Assembly: GCA_019239775.1 (NCBI GenBank)
Contig: JAFAZN010000310.1
Location: 1 to 63,963, forward strand
Length of the DNA stretch: 63,963 bases
Origin: Chloroflexota bacterium
GTDB lineage: Bacteria; Chloroflexota; UBA6077; CF-72
Direction: 5' to 3'
Part shown: positions 17,239 to 25,744 of the stretch, in pieces
How the letters are laid out: every line of letters starts with the position of its first letter
How positions within the stretch are numbered: the first letter of the stretch is position 1
The notes under the pieces: model-generated
Seen by the model: the letters and a program-made list of their open reading frames with translations, nothing else
What the model was told of the DNA's origin: nothing
Databases searched by the model: none
Program-made: the position numbers and the translations under genes

Positions 17239-18042
17239 ATGGACGCAAGCCAACAGGCCATAGCCGACCTGCGCGCCGCGGTCGGCTTGGCCACCATTGC
17301 GGGTACGGCCGCGGCTCCCGTCAGCCAGAACCAGTTACTGGAGATGATCGTCGAGACCGCGGCGCACCTCATCGATGCGGAGGCCGCCTCACTTCTGCTT
17401 GTGGATCGCGCGACCGACGAACTGGTCTTCGAGGTCACGCTCGGGCAGGCGGCCAGCGAAGTCAAGAAGGTTCGCGTGCCACTCGGCCACGGCATTGCCG
17501 GGCTGGTGGCGGTGAGTGGTCAGCCGATGGCGACATCCGGTGGCCAACACGACCCACGCCAGGCGGCTGATATCGCCCAGCGGGTGGGCTACACACCGCA
17601 GACCATCTTGTGCATGCCGCTGTTCCTGGGTGATGAAGTAATCGGCGTGCTCGAGCTCCTGGACAAGCGCAATGCCGCGTCGTTTACTCCAGCCGACATG
17701 GAGGCAATTGGCTTATTTGCGAATCTCGCGGCCATTGCCATCCAGCAGTCGCGTATGCAACAGGATCTCAGTCGTCTCATTACGGATGCGTTGTTGTCAC
17801 TTTCCGATCCGATCGGAACTGGCAGTCAGCAACGTGAGGCGGTGCAGCAGCGGGTGCGCGGGTTCGCGGCCGACCTGGAATCCGAAGCGGGATATCGCTG
17901 GGCGCTGGAGATGGCGAGTCTGGTCCAACAGCTGGCGCAACAGGGCGACAACGAACGGCGGATGTGCGAATCGATGCTGCGGACGTTCCTGGACTACGTG
18001 CAAACGCAGGCGCGCCAGGACGATGTTCAGGCGAGCCTTTGA
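17239..18042 (+). CDS. GAF-domain protein
   Basis: A 267-residue soluble protein with one GAF domain at about residues 25-175. It contains NQLLEMIVETAAHLIDAEAASLLLVD, the central VRVPLGHGIAGLVAVSGQP, and MPLFLGDEVIGVLELLDK. A C-terminal helical region of about 90 residues has no recognised enzymatic motif. GAF domains bind cyclic nucleotides, haem or other small ligands; with a cyclase downstream, cyclic-nucleotide binding is possible, but no NKFDE signature is visible. It starts 3 bases after the peptide gene and overlaps the protease gene by one base (TGATG). Confidence 0.9.
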   Translation: MDASQQAIADLRAAVGLATIAGTAAAPVSQNQLLEMIVETAAHLIDAEAASLLLVDRATDELVFEVTLGQAASEVKKVRVPLGHGIAGLVAVSGQPMATSGGQHDPRQAADIAQRVGYTPQTILCMPLFLGDEVIGVLELLDKRNAASFTPADMEAIGLFANLAAIAIQQSRMQQDLSRLITDALLSLSDPIGTGSQQREAVQQRVRGFAADLESEAGYRWALEMASLVQQLAQQGDNERRMCESMLRTFLDYVQTQARQDDVQASL

Positions 18043-18869
18043 TGCGTCCGCCGCCGCCAAGACCGGCCTATTCGGCGCAGTTCACACCCGAGCGGTTGGC
18101 CACGCTGGATCCGGTCCTGCCGGTGGACGCAATCACCTCCGAATGGGCGTGGGGCGGCAGCACGGGCAAGGGCATCAAGGTCGCCATTCTCGATAGCGGC
18201 ATCGATGCTCAGCACGCCGCAGTCGATGGCCGCGTCGCCGGCTACGTCGGCATTACCGAAGGTCCGGACGGGCCGGTTTTCGATACAGAGCCGCACGAGG
18301 ACGCCTACGGGCACGGAACGGCGTGCGCTGGCATCATCCGTACGGTCGCCCCCGACTGTGAGCTCTACAGCATAAAGATTCTGGGCGCCGGTCTTAGCGG
18401 TCGCGGCTCCGTCTTCATCACCGGCTTGCGCTGGGCAATCCAGAACGGCATGCGCGTCTGTAACCTTAGCCTGGGCACGACCAAGCGCGACTTCTTCGCA
18501 GTCCTGCACGAGCTGGCGGATATGGCGTACTTCCACAACGTCATGCTTGTGACAGCCGCCAACAACATGCCCTTTCCGAGCTTTCCATCCGTCTTCGCAT
18601 CCGTCATTGCTGTTGCCTCGCACGACCTCAAAGACCCGTACGTCTTCTATTACAATCCCAAACCACCCGTGGAGTTCGGCGCACCCGGTGTGGATGTACG
18701 TTTGGCCTGGCTGAATGGCAGCTGGATTGTTGGAACCGGCAACAGTTACGCGGCGCCGCACATTACCGGTCTGGTCACCAAGATTCTCGCGAAGCACCCG
18801 GACCTCACCGGATTTCAGATGAAGACCGTGCTGCGCGCGCTCGCCACCAACACCGCACGCCCCACATGA
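18042..18869 (+). CDS. S8-family (subtilisin-like) serine protease without signal peptide
   Basis: A compact 275-residue subtilase starting at the ATG overlapping the GAF stop (TGATG). The catalytic triad is complete: Asp51 in VAILDSGID, His91 in YGHGTACAGI, and Ser235 in GNSYAAPHITG. The oxyanion Asn is in TAANN (174/175). There is no signal peptide or inhibitor-type propeptide, so it should be active in the cytosol. Some peptide maturation systems use dedicated subtilases, and the setting between a small peptide and an ABC exporter suggests cleavage of the peptide. An alternative is a protease effector as seen in conflict systems. The stop overlaps the exporter start by ATGA. Confidence 0.9.
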   Translation: MRPPPPRPAYSAQFTPERLATLDPVLPVDAITSEWAWGGSTGKGIKVAILDSGIDAQHAAVDGRVAGYVGITEGPDGPVFDTEPHEDAYGHGTACAGIIRTVAPDCELYSIKILGAGLSGRGSVFITGLRWAIQNGMRVCNLSLGTTKRDFFAVLHELADMAYFHNVMLVTAANNMPFPSFPSVFASVIAVASHDLKDPYVFYYNPKPPVEFGAPGVDVRLAWLNGSWIVGTGNSYAAPHITGLVTKILAKHPDLTGFQMKTVLRALATNTARPT

Positions 18870-21800
18870 GCGCAACGGCGCCGGCTGCTCCCGCCACGTC
18901 ACACTTCCACATCGAGTGCGCCCCCGGCTCATTTGCCGAGGCACGCCTGGGGCAGATCGGCACGCGCCTTGAAAGCGCGTACGCAGTTATCGCTCGCTTA
19001 CTGGGTACGGACGAGCCACAGCCGCCGATTGACGTACACCTGATGGATCAGCCGGTTACCAGCAGGTCGCCGAACCGCATCACTGAGCTCTTTTCGCCGG
19101 AGTCGCCAGCACCTGGTCTGGAACGGTCGCTGCTGGCGATTGTCCTTGCGCGTACCACGCAGCGCCAGGACGGCGTCGCAGCGTTTCTCATCGACGGTTT
19201 GATGGCTCAATTGGTGCAGCAGCTGCGCATGCAACCCGCATCACCGAGTGCGCCGCGACCGAATGGGACCGAGGCCCAATCCGCGGGTCCGTCGTCACCG
19301 ACCACCGGGCCATCCGCGCCGCTGCCGATCACGGCGGACTCCGCGCAAGGTCCAGGTGCAAGTGCTCCGCGGCCTGGAGAGCCGCCACCGCGCGCGGCCG
19401 CGCCGCCGCCGCAACTGCTCGCGTTGTTGCAGGCGCGCGCCGCCGACCGTCTGCCGCCAATCCGCACATTGCTGAACGGACCAACTCCAGCCACGCGGCC
19501 GCTCTATTTCGCGGCGGCCGCGAGCTTCATGGAGTTTTTGCTGCGTACTTCCGGTCCGCGCGCATTTCTCACGTTTGCGGCCCAGGCATCGACCGAAACA
19601 CTGGATGCAGCAGCGCAGGCCGCGTATCAGCAGAGCTTCGGCCGCCTCGAAAAGCGCTGGCAGTCAACCTTGAAGCCCCCACGCGCAGGTGGTGTAACCC
19701 AATTGCTGCGCGGTCTGGCGCCCTACTTGAGATCACGCTGGCTCCGCGTACTCGAAGTGGTCATTGAAATCGCGGCCAGCGTGGCGTTCACCACGTTCGT
19801 CGCAACCCAGCAGCAAGTGCTGATGGACGCGGGCATTCTACAGGGCAACCTGGGCGTGGTTATCCAGGTGATCGCGCAGTTGGTGGTGCTGTTTGCGATC
19901 GTCTCATTGATCTCACTTCGGCAGAACTACGCGATTGCGCAGCTGGCGCAATCCGTATTGCGGGAAATCCGCCTGCGCATGTTCGGACTGGTGCAACGCC
20001 TGGAGCCGGCTTTCTTTCAGTCGATGCAGGCGGGCGACATCCTGACGCGGATGACAAGCGACCTGTCGTCGCTAGAAACCACCATCGGCATGGGCCTGGC
20101 GCAGGGCGTACGCACCATTTTGATGATCATCATTCCGGGTGCCGCGCTAATTCACCTGAATCCGCGATTCGCTTTGCTCCTTCTGCTGGGCACTCCACTC
20201 TTCTTTGTCGCTGGTCGCTACTTCGGTCCGCGCACTGCGCGCGCCAGTCGCACGCGCCAGCAGGACCTGGCGGCTCTGACCACACTGGCTCAGGAGGATC
20301 TCGCCGCGCATTCGGTGGTGAGCGCGTTTGGACTGGAGGAGCTGCTGGTTCAGCGCTACGCGCGCGAGCTTGGTCTGTTCATTCGATCCGCACTGCGTTT
20401 GTCGATTCTCTCCGGACTCACGGGACTGGCCGCGCAAAGCATTACGATTGCCATCCAGCTCACCGCGCTCGGAGTTGGCGCCTGGCTGATTGTGGTTGGC
20501 AACTCAACTCCGCTGAGCGCGTGGATCAATGCGGGTGGAGCGATCACGCCGGGGTCCATTGGCGCGATCCTCTCGCTCATGGCCCAGATCGTCGGCGCCG
20601 TTCAGGGCATGAACACGCTGCTGCAGATGTTCCAGCAGGCCACCGGACCGATGGATCGGGTGCACGAGCTGTTGAACGCGCAGCCCAAAATCGCCGATCT
20701 CCCAGACGCGTCGCCAATCCCACGCGCCTCCGGCGCGATCCGACTCGAAGGTGTGTGGTTCGGCTACGAGCCGCGTCAGCCGGTCCTGCGGAATGTGAAC
20801 ATCGAGATTCCGGTGGGAACGTCGGTGGGGCTGGTCGGCCCGAGCGGCAGCGGCAAGTCCACGATCCTGGGTCTCATTCAACGCTTTTACGACCCGCAAC
20901 GGGGTGGTCTCAGCATTGATGCCACCGATATCCGGCGCGCCACGCTCGGCTCGTTGCGCAGCCAGGAAGGCATTGTTTTCCAGGAGAGTGTCCTGTTCAA
21001 CGTGTCCATCCGCGAAAACATCCGTATGGGCAAACTGGATGCGACGGATGCGGAGGTCGAAGCCGCCGCCCGACAGGCCGAAATCCATGACGTCATCATG
21101 GCCCTGCCGGAGGGCTACGACACTTTGGCAGGTGATCGGGGCGGTCGCTTATCTGGTGGTCAGCGCCAACGTGTGGCGATCGCGCGCGCAATTGTCCGCA
21201 ATCCGTCGATACTCTTGCTCGACGAAGCGACCTCGGCATTGGATCCCGGTACCGAAGCAGCCATCAACGCCACGTTGCGTCGCCTCGCCGAAGGCCGTAC
21301 CACGATCAGCGTCACGCATCGTCTCGCCGGCGTGATGCATGCCGACCGGATTTATGTGCTCGACCGGGGCACCGTTGTCGAAAGCGGTACACACGCGGAC
21401 CTACTGCAGCGTAACGGCCTATATGCGCGTCTGTGGAACGAGCAAATTGGCGCGGCGGCGCCCACCGGCCTCACTCCCGATGCTGCACGATTGCAGAAAG
21501 TTCCCCTGTTTGCTGGAATGCCGGCGGAGGAGTTGGCTGGGCTGGCCAGGCAACTGCGTGCCGAACGCTTTGCGCCGGGCGACGACATCATCCACGAGGA
21601 CGATATCGGCGACAAACTCTACTTGCTGGAACGTGGGGAGGTGGAGGTCGTACACGCCGAGGCGGGCGGCCCGGAGCTGCGCCTGGCCACGCTGCGTGAA
21701 GGCGACTACTTCGGTGATGTCGCCTTGCTCCACGACGTCAAGCGCACGGCGTCGGTCCGCGCGGTGACTCCGGTGCTGGTGGATAGTCTCGGCAAAGACG

Positions 21801-21910
21801 ATTTCCTGCGGGAGCTACAGCGAGTCCCAGGTCTGCGGCAACGCATGGAGCAACGCATCGGCGAACGCACCGCGGCCGCTGCCAGTCGCGGAAACAGCGC
21901 CCCGGCGTGA
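18866..21910 (+). CDS. ABC exporter with N-terminal extension and C-terminal cyclic-nucleotide-binding domain
   Basis: A 1014-residue protein. Residues 1-285 are an unassigned extension with a Pro/Ala-rich middle; it is not a C39 bacteriocin peptidase. Residues 290-590 form a six-helix exporter membrane domain. The NBD has Walker A GPSGSGKST (about 658), signature LSGGQRQR (about 761), Walker B ILLLDEATS and switch His in SVTHRL. Residues 878-1000 are a Crp-like cNMP-binding domain with phosphate-cassette residues GDYFGDVALL and KRTASV (usual FGE is FGD). Export gated by a cyclic nucleotide is the direct implication. It overlaps both neighbours by four bases (ATGA and GTGA). The substrate is probably the upstream peptide, by context only. 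Confidence 0.92.
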   Translation: MSATAPAAPATSHFHIECAPGSFAEARLGQIGTRLESAYAVIARLLGTDEPQPPIDVHLMDQPVTSRSPNRITELFSPESPAPGLERSLLAIVLARTTQRQDGVAAFLIDGLMAQLVQQLRMQPASPSAPRPNGTEAQSAGPSSPTTGPSAPLPITADSAQGPGASAPRPGEPPPRAAAPPPQLLALLQARAADRLPPIRTLLNGPTPATRPLYFAAAASFMEFLLRTSGPRAFLTFAAQASTETLDAAAQAAYQQSFGRLEKRWQSTLKPPRAGGVTQLLRGLAPYLRSRWLRVLEVVIEIAASVAFTTFVATQQQVLMDAGILQGNLGVVIQVIAQLVVLFAIVSLISLRQNYAIAQLAQSVLREIRLRMFGLVQRLEPAFFQSMQAGDILTRMTSDLSSLETTIGMGLAQGVRTILMIIIPGAALIHLNPRFALLLLLGTPLFFVAGRYFGPRTARASRTRQQDLAALTTLAQEDLAAHSVVSAFGLEELLVQRYARELGLFIRSALRLSILSGLTGLAAQSITIAIQLTALGVGAWLIVVGNSTPLSAWINAGGAITPGSIGAILSLMAQIVGAVQGMNTLLQMFQQATGPMDRVHELLNAQPKIADLPDASPIPRASGAIRLEGVWFGYEPRQPVLRNVNIEIPVGTSVGLVGPSGSGKSTILGLIQRFYDPQRGGLSIDATDIRRATLGSLRSQEGIVFQESVLFNVSIRENIRMGKLDATDAEVEAAARQAEIHDVIMALPEGYDTLAGDRGGRLSGGQRQRVAIARAIVRNPSILLLDEATSALDPGTEAAINATLRRLAEGRTTISVTHRLAGVMHADRIYVLDRGTVVESGTHADLLQRNGLYARLWNEQIGAAAPTGLTPDAARLQKVPLFAGMPAEELAGLARQLRAERFAPGDDIIHEDDIGDKLYLLERGEVEVVHAEAGGPELRLATLREGDYFGDVALLHDVKRTASVRAVTPVLVDSLGKDDFLRELQRVPGLRQRMEQRIGERTAAAASRGNSAPA

Positions 21911-22590
21911 GACCGCCTGCCGAGCGCGGCGAGCATTTGCGTTCCATCCCGCTGTTTGCCGACTGGGATGCGCGCGAGCTGTCGATGCTGCAAGCGCGTA
22001 GCAGCCGCCGCCGCTGGCGCCGTGGCGAGTCCATCCTGCGGCAGAGCGACCCTGGCAACGTCGCATTCGTGATCATCGACGGTCGAGTCGATATCCTGCT
22101 GGAGTGGCCCGACGGTCGCGAGTTCTGTCTGGCCCGTCTCGGGCCAGGAGACTATTTCGGCGAGATGGCGTTGCTCGATCCTGAGCCGCGCTCGGCCAGT
22201 GTCCGCGCAGCGGCAGATACCCAACTGCTCATTATCCGACGTGAGGACTTGCTCAAGCACCTCCTCGACCATCCACCCGCGATGCTGACCATGCTGACTT
22301 CGCTCTCCCAACGGTTACGCAACACCGATACCCAGATCGCCGGCCTGGCATTCGACGATACCGCCGCCCGCCTCGGTCAGATTCTCAACCTGAACGCTGT
22401 GCCCCATCCGCGCGGACTCGGCGTCGACGTCTCGCAATCTGAACTTGCCACCATGGTCGGTGCAACGCGCCAGACCGTGGCCCGCATCCTTGGCGAGTGG
22501 CGGCGTCAGGGTCTCATTGAAACGGGCCGCCGTCGAACAATCATCCTTCAGCCGCACCAGCTTGCGGCTGCGGCTCGGACTGCTGCATGA
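21907..22590 (+). CDS. Crp/Fnr-family transcriptional regulator
   Basis: A 227-residue regulator with the standard layout. The N-terminal cyclic-nucleotide domain has a canonical phosphate-binding cassette (GDYFGEMALL and PRSASV). A dimerisation helix follows, then a C-terminal winged helix-turn-helix reading SQSELATMVGATRQTVARIL. Four cysteines for an Fnr iron-sulfur cluster are absent, so Crp-like ligand control is more likely. It starts at a GTG overlapping the exporter stop (GTGA) and overlaps the cyclase gene by ATGA. A Crp-geometry palindrome at 16756-16775 is a candidate binding site, implying feedback on the operon. Confidence 0.92.
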   Translation: MRPPAERGEHLRSIPLFADWDARELSMLQARSSRRRWRRGESILRQSDPGNVAFVIIDGRVDILLEWPDGREFCLARLGPGDYFGEMALLDPEPRSASVRAAADTQLLIIRREDLLKHLLDHPPAMLTMLTSLSQRLRNTDTQIAGLAFDDTAARLGQILNLNAVPHPRGLGVDVSQSELATMVGATRQTVARILGEWRRQGLIETGRRRTIILQPHQLAAAARTAA

Positions 22591-24668
22591 ACTCGTCCGA
22601 CTACACTCCGGAGCCGCTGGATACCTCGGGCATCGAATTGCCAAAGCCGTTGCTGGAGCTGGAGGAGCGGCTTGCGCAGAATACCCACGAAGTCTGGGCC
22701 AAGCACCGCATGGCCGAGGGCTGGACCCTTGGACCGCGTCGGGACGACGAGCGCAAACAGCACCCCTGCCTGGTGCCCTACGACCAGTTGCCGGAGTCCG
22801 AGAAAGCCTACGATCGCGTGCTGGCGCACAACACGCTGGCAGCCGTAGTAGCGCTCGGATATCACATCGAGCCTCCAGCTCACACCCCCGCGGCCCCCGA
22901 TTCCGCGGCGTCGCAGGACCTCATCCTATTGCAGTTGCGGGAGGCGCTGGACCTCGCGGCATTGCTGGCAATCTGGCAAGGTCGGATTGTCGAGCAATGG
23001 CAGTACGCACCGGGTGCGTACCGTCTTCTGGCTGAGCGATTGCTCGGTCTGGGGGAGCCGTTGCTTGCATACGACGTCGTGAGCGAAGGTCGCCAGCACT
23101 CGCCGACAGATTGGCGATTACGTCAGCTGGAGGCGCTGGCGCTGGCTCGCAGCGGTGCGACCGGTCGCGCCAGCGAGCTGCTCCAGGAGCTGCGCGCCGA
23201 GGGCGCCACCGATGAAGAGACCCTGGGCATGCTCGGACGTACCGAGAAGGATTTCGGATTGTCGGCGGCGGATGCAGATACGCGCCGAAACCACCTCGCG
23301 CAAGCCGCGCGACTGTACGAGGAATCATTCCAGCGGCACCAGGGCTACTGGTCCGGCATCAACGCCGCCACGCTGTACTTGCTCGACGGCGAGGTCCAAC
23401 AAGCCAATAGCCTGGCGCGCGCCGTGCGCGAGCAATGTCTTGGTCTCGTGCGTGAGGCGCCGGACAACCAGGATTATTGGGTGCTCGCCACCCTGGGTGA
23501 GGCCGCTCTGGTCCTGGGTGATCATGCAGAAGCGAGCCGGTGGTACACGGCGGCGGTGCAAACGGGCCGAGGTCGTCTGGGTGATATCGCGTCCACGCGC
23601 AGGAATGCGCGCCTGCTCCTGGAGTACCTGGGCAGTGATCCCGCGCGAATTGAGAACACCCTCCACATTCCGAGCGTTGCGCTCTTCAAAGGTGCGGGGA
23701 CGTCCGGGCAGGGGGAGAGCGCGCTGCATGACACCTTCGAGGCCCAGCTGACCCAGGCGGACTGCCGCCTGGGCTACGCGTGCATCACCGGTCCAGCTGA
23801 GACCGTCTTCCTCGAAACGATCCTGGAACGCGGTGGCACGCCGTATGTGGTCACTCCGTATGATGCTGACGCGTACCTGGCCGACCTGAGTGGGGCCGGG
23901 CTCCAGGGCAGTTGGCTGGAGCGGGCGAAGTCAGTGGTGGCTCAGGCAGGTCGCCTGATCGTGGCATCGCCGGGCGGCGCCGCGCAGAGCATCGCCGGGC
24001 AGCAGTTTGCACATTTGCTCGTGGCGGGCCTCGCCGCGGCGGACGCGCGTCGGCTCGACACCGAGCTGGTGTCACTGGATGGAGTGGCACCACAACCCCC
24101 GGCCCCGCAGGCGGAGCGCTTTCCCAGTCAGATCGTTGGGATGTTGTTCGCGGACGCGGTCCACTTCAGCCGGTTGCGAGAGGCCGAGGTCGTCATCTTT
24201 TCGGACCTCTTCATGGGTGCTATCGGCCAACTGGTGGCGAGCAGTGCCAACGCACCGGTTTTTACCAACACATGGGGAGACGGGTTATTCTTTGTCTTCC
24301 GCAACGTGGTGGATGCTGGAACTTTTGCGTTGTCTCTGCGCGACCTCGTCAACACGACGGATTGGGTGGCGCGCGGACTACCTGCCGAGCTGAATCTGCG
24401 CATTGGTTTGCACGCTGGCCCGGTGTTCGGCTCGCGGGACCCGATCACCGGGAGAGCCGGCTATTTCGGGACGCATATCAGCCGTGCTGCCCGCATCGAA
24501 CCAATTACGCCACCCGGGCACGTCTACGCAAGCGAGCCCTTCGCCGCACTCTCGGAGCTCGTGTCAAATCGGAATTTCACCTGCGAATATGTCGGTCAGA
24601 CTCCGCAGGCGAAAGGCTACGGCACGTTCCCCACCTATCACGTCCGACCTTTCTCATCACCTGACTGA
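22587..24668 (+). CDS. RyR - TRAFs-binding (TPR) - class III nucleotide cyclase
   Basis: A 693-residue cytosolic protein. Residues 6-95 are a RyR domain (NTHEVWAKHR, EGWTLGP, HPCLVPYDQLPESEKAYDR). Residues 110-355 are a helical TPR-like TRAFs-binding/DUF4071 region. Residues about 515-690 are a class III cyclase with both metal aspartates (Asp523 in FADAV, Asp565 in WGDG) and the transition-state Arg636. The usual adenine-selecting Lys is Asn561 (NTWGD), the partner Asn before the Arg is Ser632, and the Asp of the D-x-W-G motif is Gly. The nucleotide specificity is therefore not predictable and may not be cAMP. RyR domains are proposed sensors of modified nucleotides. It is flanked by cNMP-binding proteins. 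Confidence 0.9.
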   Translation: MNSSDYTPEPLDTSGIELPKPLLELEERLAQNTHEVWAKHRMAEGWTLGPRRDDERKQHPCLVPYDQLPESEKAYDRVLAHNTLAAVVALGYHIEPPAHTPAAPDSAASQDLILLQLREALDLAALLAIWQGRIVEQWQYAPGAYRLLAERLLGLGEPLLAYDVVSEGRQHSPTDWRLRQLEALALARSGATGRASELLQELRAEGATDEETLGMLGRTEKDFGLSAADADTRRNHLAQAARLYEESFQRHQGYWSGINAATLYLLDGEVQQANSLARAVREQCLGLVREAPDNQDYWVLATLGEAALVLGDHAEASRWYTAAVQTGRGRLGDIASTRRNARLLLEYLGSDPARIENTLHIPSVALFKGAGTSGQGESALHDTFEAQLTQADCRLGYACITGPAETVFLETILERGGTPYVVTPYDADAYLADLSGAGLQGSWLERAKSVVAQAGRLIVASPGGAAQSIAGQQFAHLLVAGLAAADARRLDTELVSLDGVAPQPPAPQAERFPSQIVGMLFADAVHFSRLREAEVVIFSDLFMGAIGQLVASSANAPVFTNTWGDGLFFVFRNVVDAGTFALSLRDLVNTTDWVARGLPAELNLRIGLHAGPVFGSRDPITGRAGYFGTHISRAARIEPITPPGHVYASEPFAALSELVSNRNFTCEYVGQTPQAKGYGTFPTYHVRPFSSPD

Positions 24669-24682
24669 TAGATAGCGTAGAG

Positions 24683-25672
24683 ATGGTCACCCGCCTGGAG
24701 CGCTCGGTCACCTCCGTCTCGTGGATCCCGCGCGAGTCCATCGTCGGCGTGATGGAGACTGCATTCAAGCTGGGTGTCGCGCACTACGACGCGCCTCCGC
24801 CGGATCAGCTGCTCAACCTGGACCACATGCGCGACGCGGGCATGTTCCGTTTCGCCAACGAGCTGCGCGGCTGGATCGAAGTCGACAATGAGCGGGTCGT
24901 CGGTTATGGCCAGGTGGGGCGGGGCTACATTAGCAATACGCAGCTTAAAGTCGGTCCGGCTGTCACCACCTTCACCGGGCTCGAATATCCGGAGCTGCGC
25001 TCGCAAGAGCTCGTCGACGACCAGACGGTGAGGTTCGTGCAGACTATCGGCGGCCGCACAGGCGCACCGCTGCCGCGCACAATCTCCGCCTTGCCGTATC
25101 TGACGCTGGTCCCACCAACTGTCTGGACCACCCTCAGTCTCACCATGCACGCCGACGGTCGTTTTGAACACGAGCTGCTGGGCGCCAGCCCTTTTCCGCG
25201 GCACTGGATCTTCGACGACACCGGTAAGCTATGCCGAAAAGTCGCCGTTGCCGATTTCCACACCTGGGCAACGACGGTGTTCGGTGACCGAACCCCGTGG
25301 GGTGGGCATGAACTTGCGGCGCTGGTCATCGGCGTGGAGTCGCCTCTCGAACGCCAGTTGTCCGCACGCGTGCTGGGAGGACCGCACGCGCCAGTCGTCC
25401 GCCGGTTGAAGACGGGCCAGGAGTTGGTGCGCCAGGGCGATGTGGGAACCGAGATTTTCCTGATCATGAATGGGCTATTGTCCGTCGAGGTGGACGGCGA
25501 GGCCGTCGGCCAGGTCGGACCTGGCGCCATCGTCGGCGAACGAGCGGTGCTCGGCGAGGGCCGCCGCACGGCCAGCCTGACCGCGCTCACCGACGTCACG
25601 GTTGCCGTCGCCGATGCTTCCACGTTCGCCGTGGACGCACTGCAACAGCTGCGCGCTCAGAAGGACACGTAG
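24683..25672 (+). CDS. Cyclic-nucleotide-binding protein with an unassigned N-terminal domain
   Basis: A 329-residue soluble protein. Residues 1-225 form a domain I do not recognise by name, with conserved-looking blocks SVSWIPRESI, FELGVAHYD-like LGVAHYDAPPP, FRFANELRGWIEV and ADGRFEHELLGASPFPRHW. Residues 230-325 are a cNMP-binding domain with phosphate-cassette residues GAIVGERAVL and RRTASL. It begins 14 bases after the cyclase stop, the only sizeable gap between successive genes of this operon. It ends at a TAG that is directly followed, in the same frame, by the first strand of the next gene's TIR domain. It is a likely reader of the cyclase product; effector or adaptor function is unknown. 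Confidence 0.85.
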   Translation: MVTRLERSVTSVSWIPRESIVGVMETAFKLGVAHYDAPPPDQLLNLDHMRDAGMFRFANELRGWIEVDNERVVGYGQVGRGYISNTQLKVGPAVTTFTGLEYPELRSQELVDDQTVRFVQTIGGRTGAPLPRTISALPYLTLVPPTVWTTLSLTMHADGRFEHELLGASPFPRHWIFDDTGKLCRKVAVADFHTWATTVFGDRTPWGGHELAALVIGVESPLERQLSARVLGGPHAPVVRRLKTGQELVRQGDVGTEIFLIMNGLLSVEVDGEAVGQVGPGAIVGERAVLGEGRRTASLTALTDVTVAVADASTFAVDALQQLRAQKDT

Positions 25673-25744
25673 ACGGATCACACACGCGTCTTCGTTTGCC
25701 ATTCGCCTGAGGACGGTGCTTTTCTGGACCGCTTCGAGGCCGCA

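Noticed and set aside
25673-25744. Cognate stop readthrough fusing the cNMP and TIR proteins as the default model
   Set aside because: A single-base insertion converting GTGA to GTAGA explains the junction more simply and matches other gene junctions; readthrough is kept only as an alternative.
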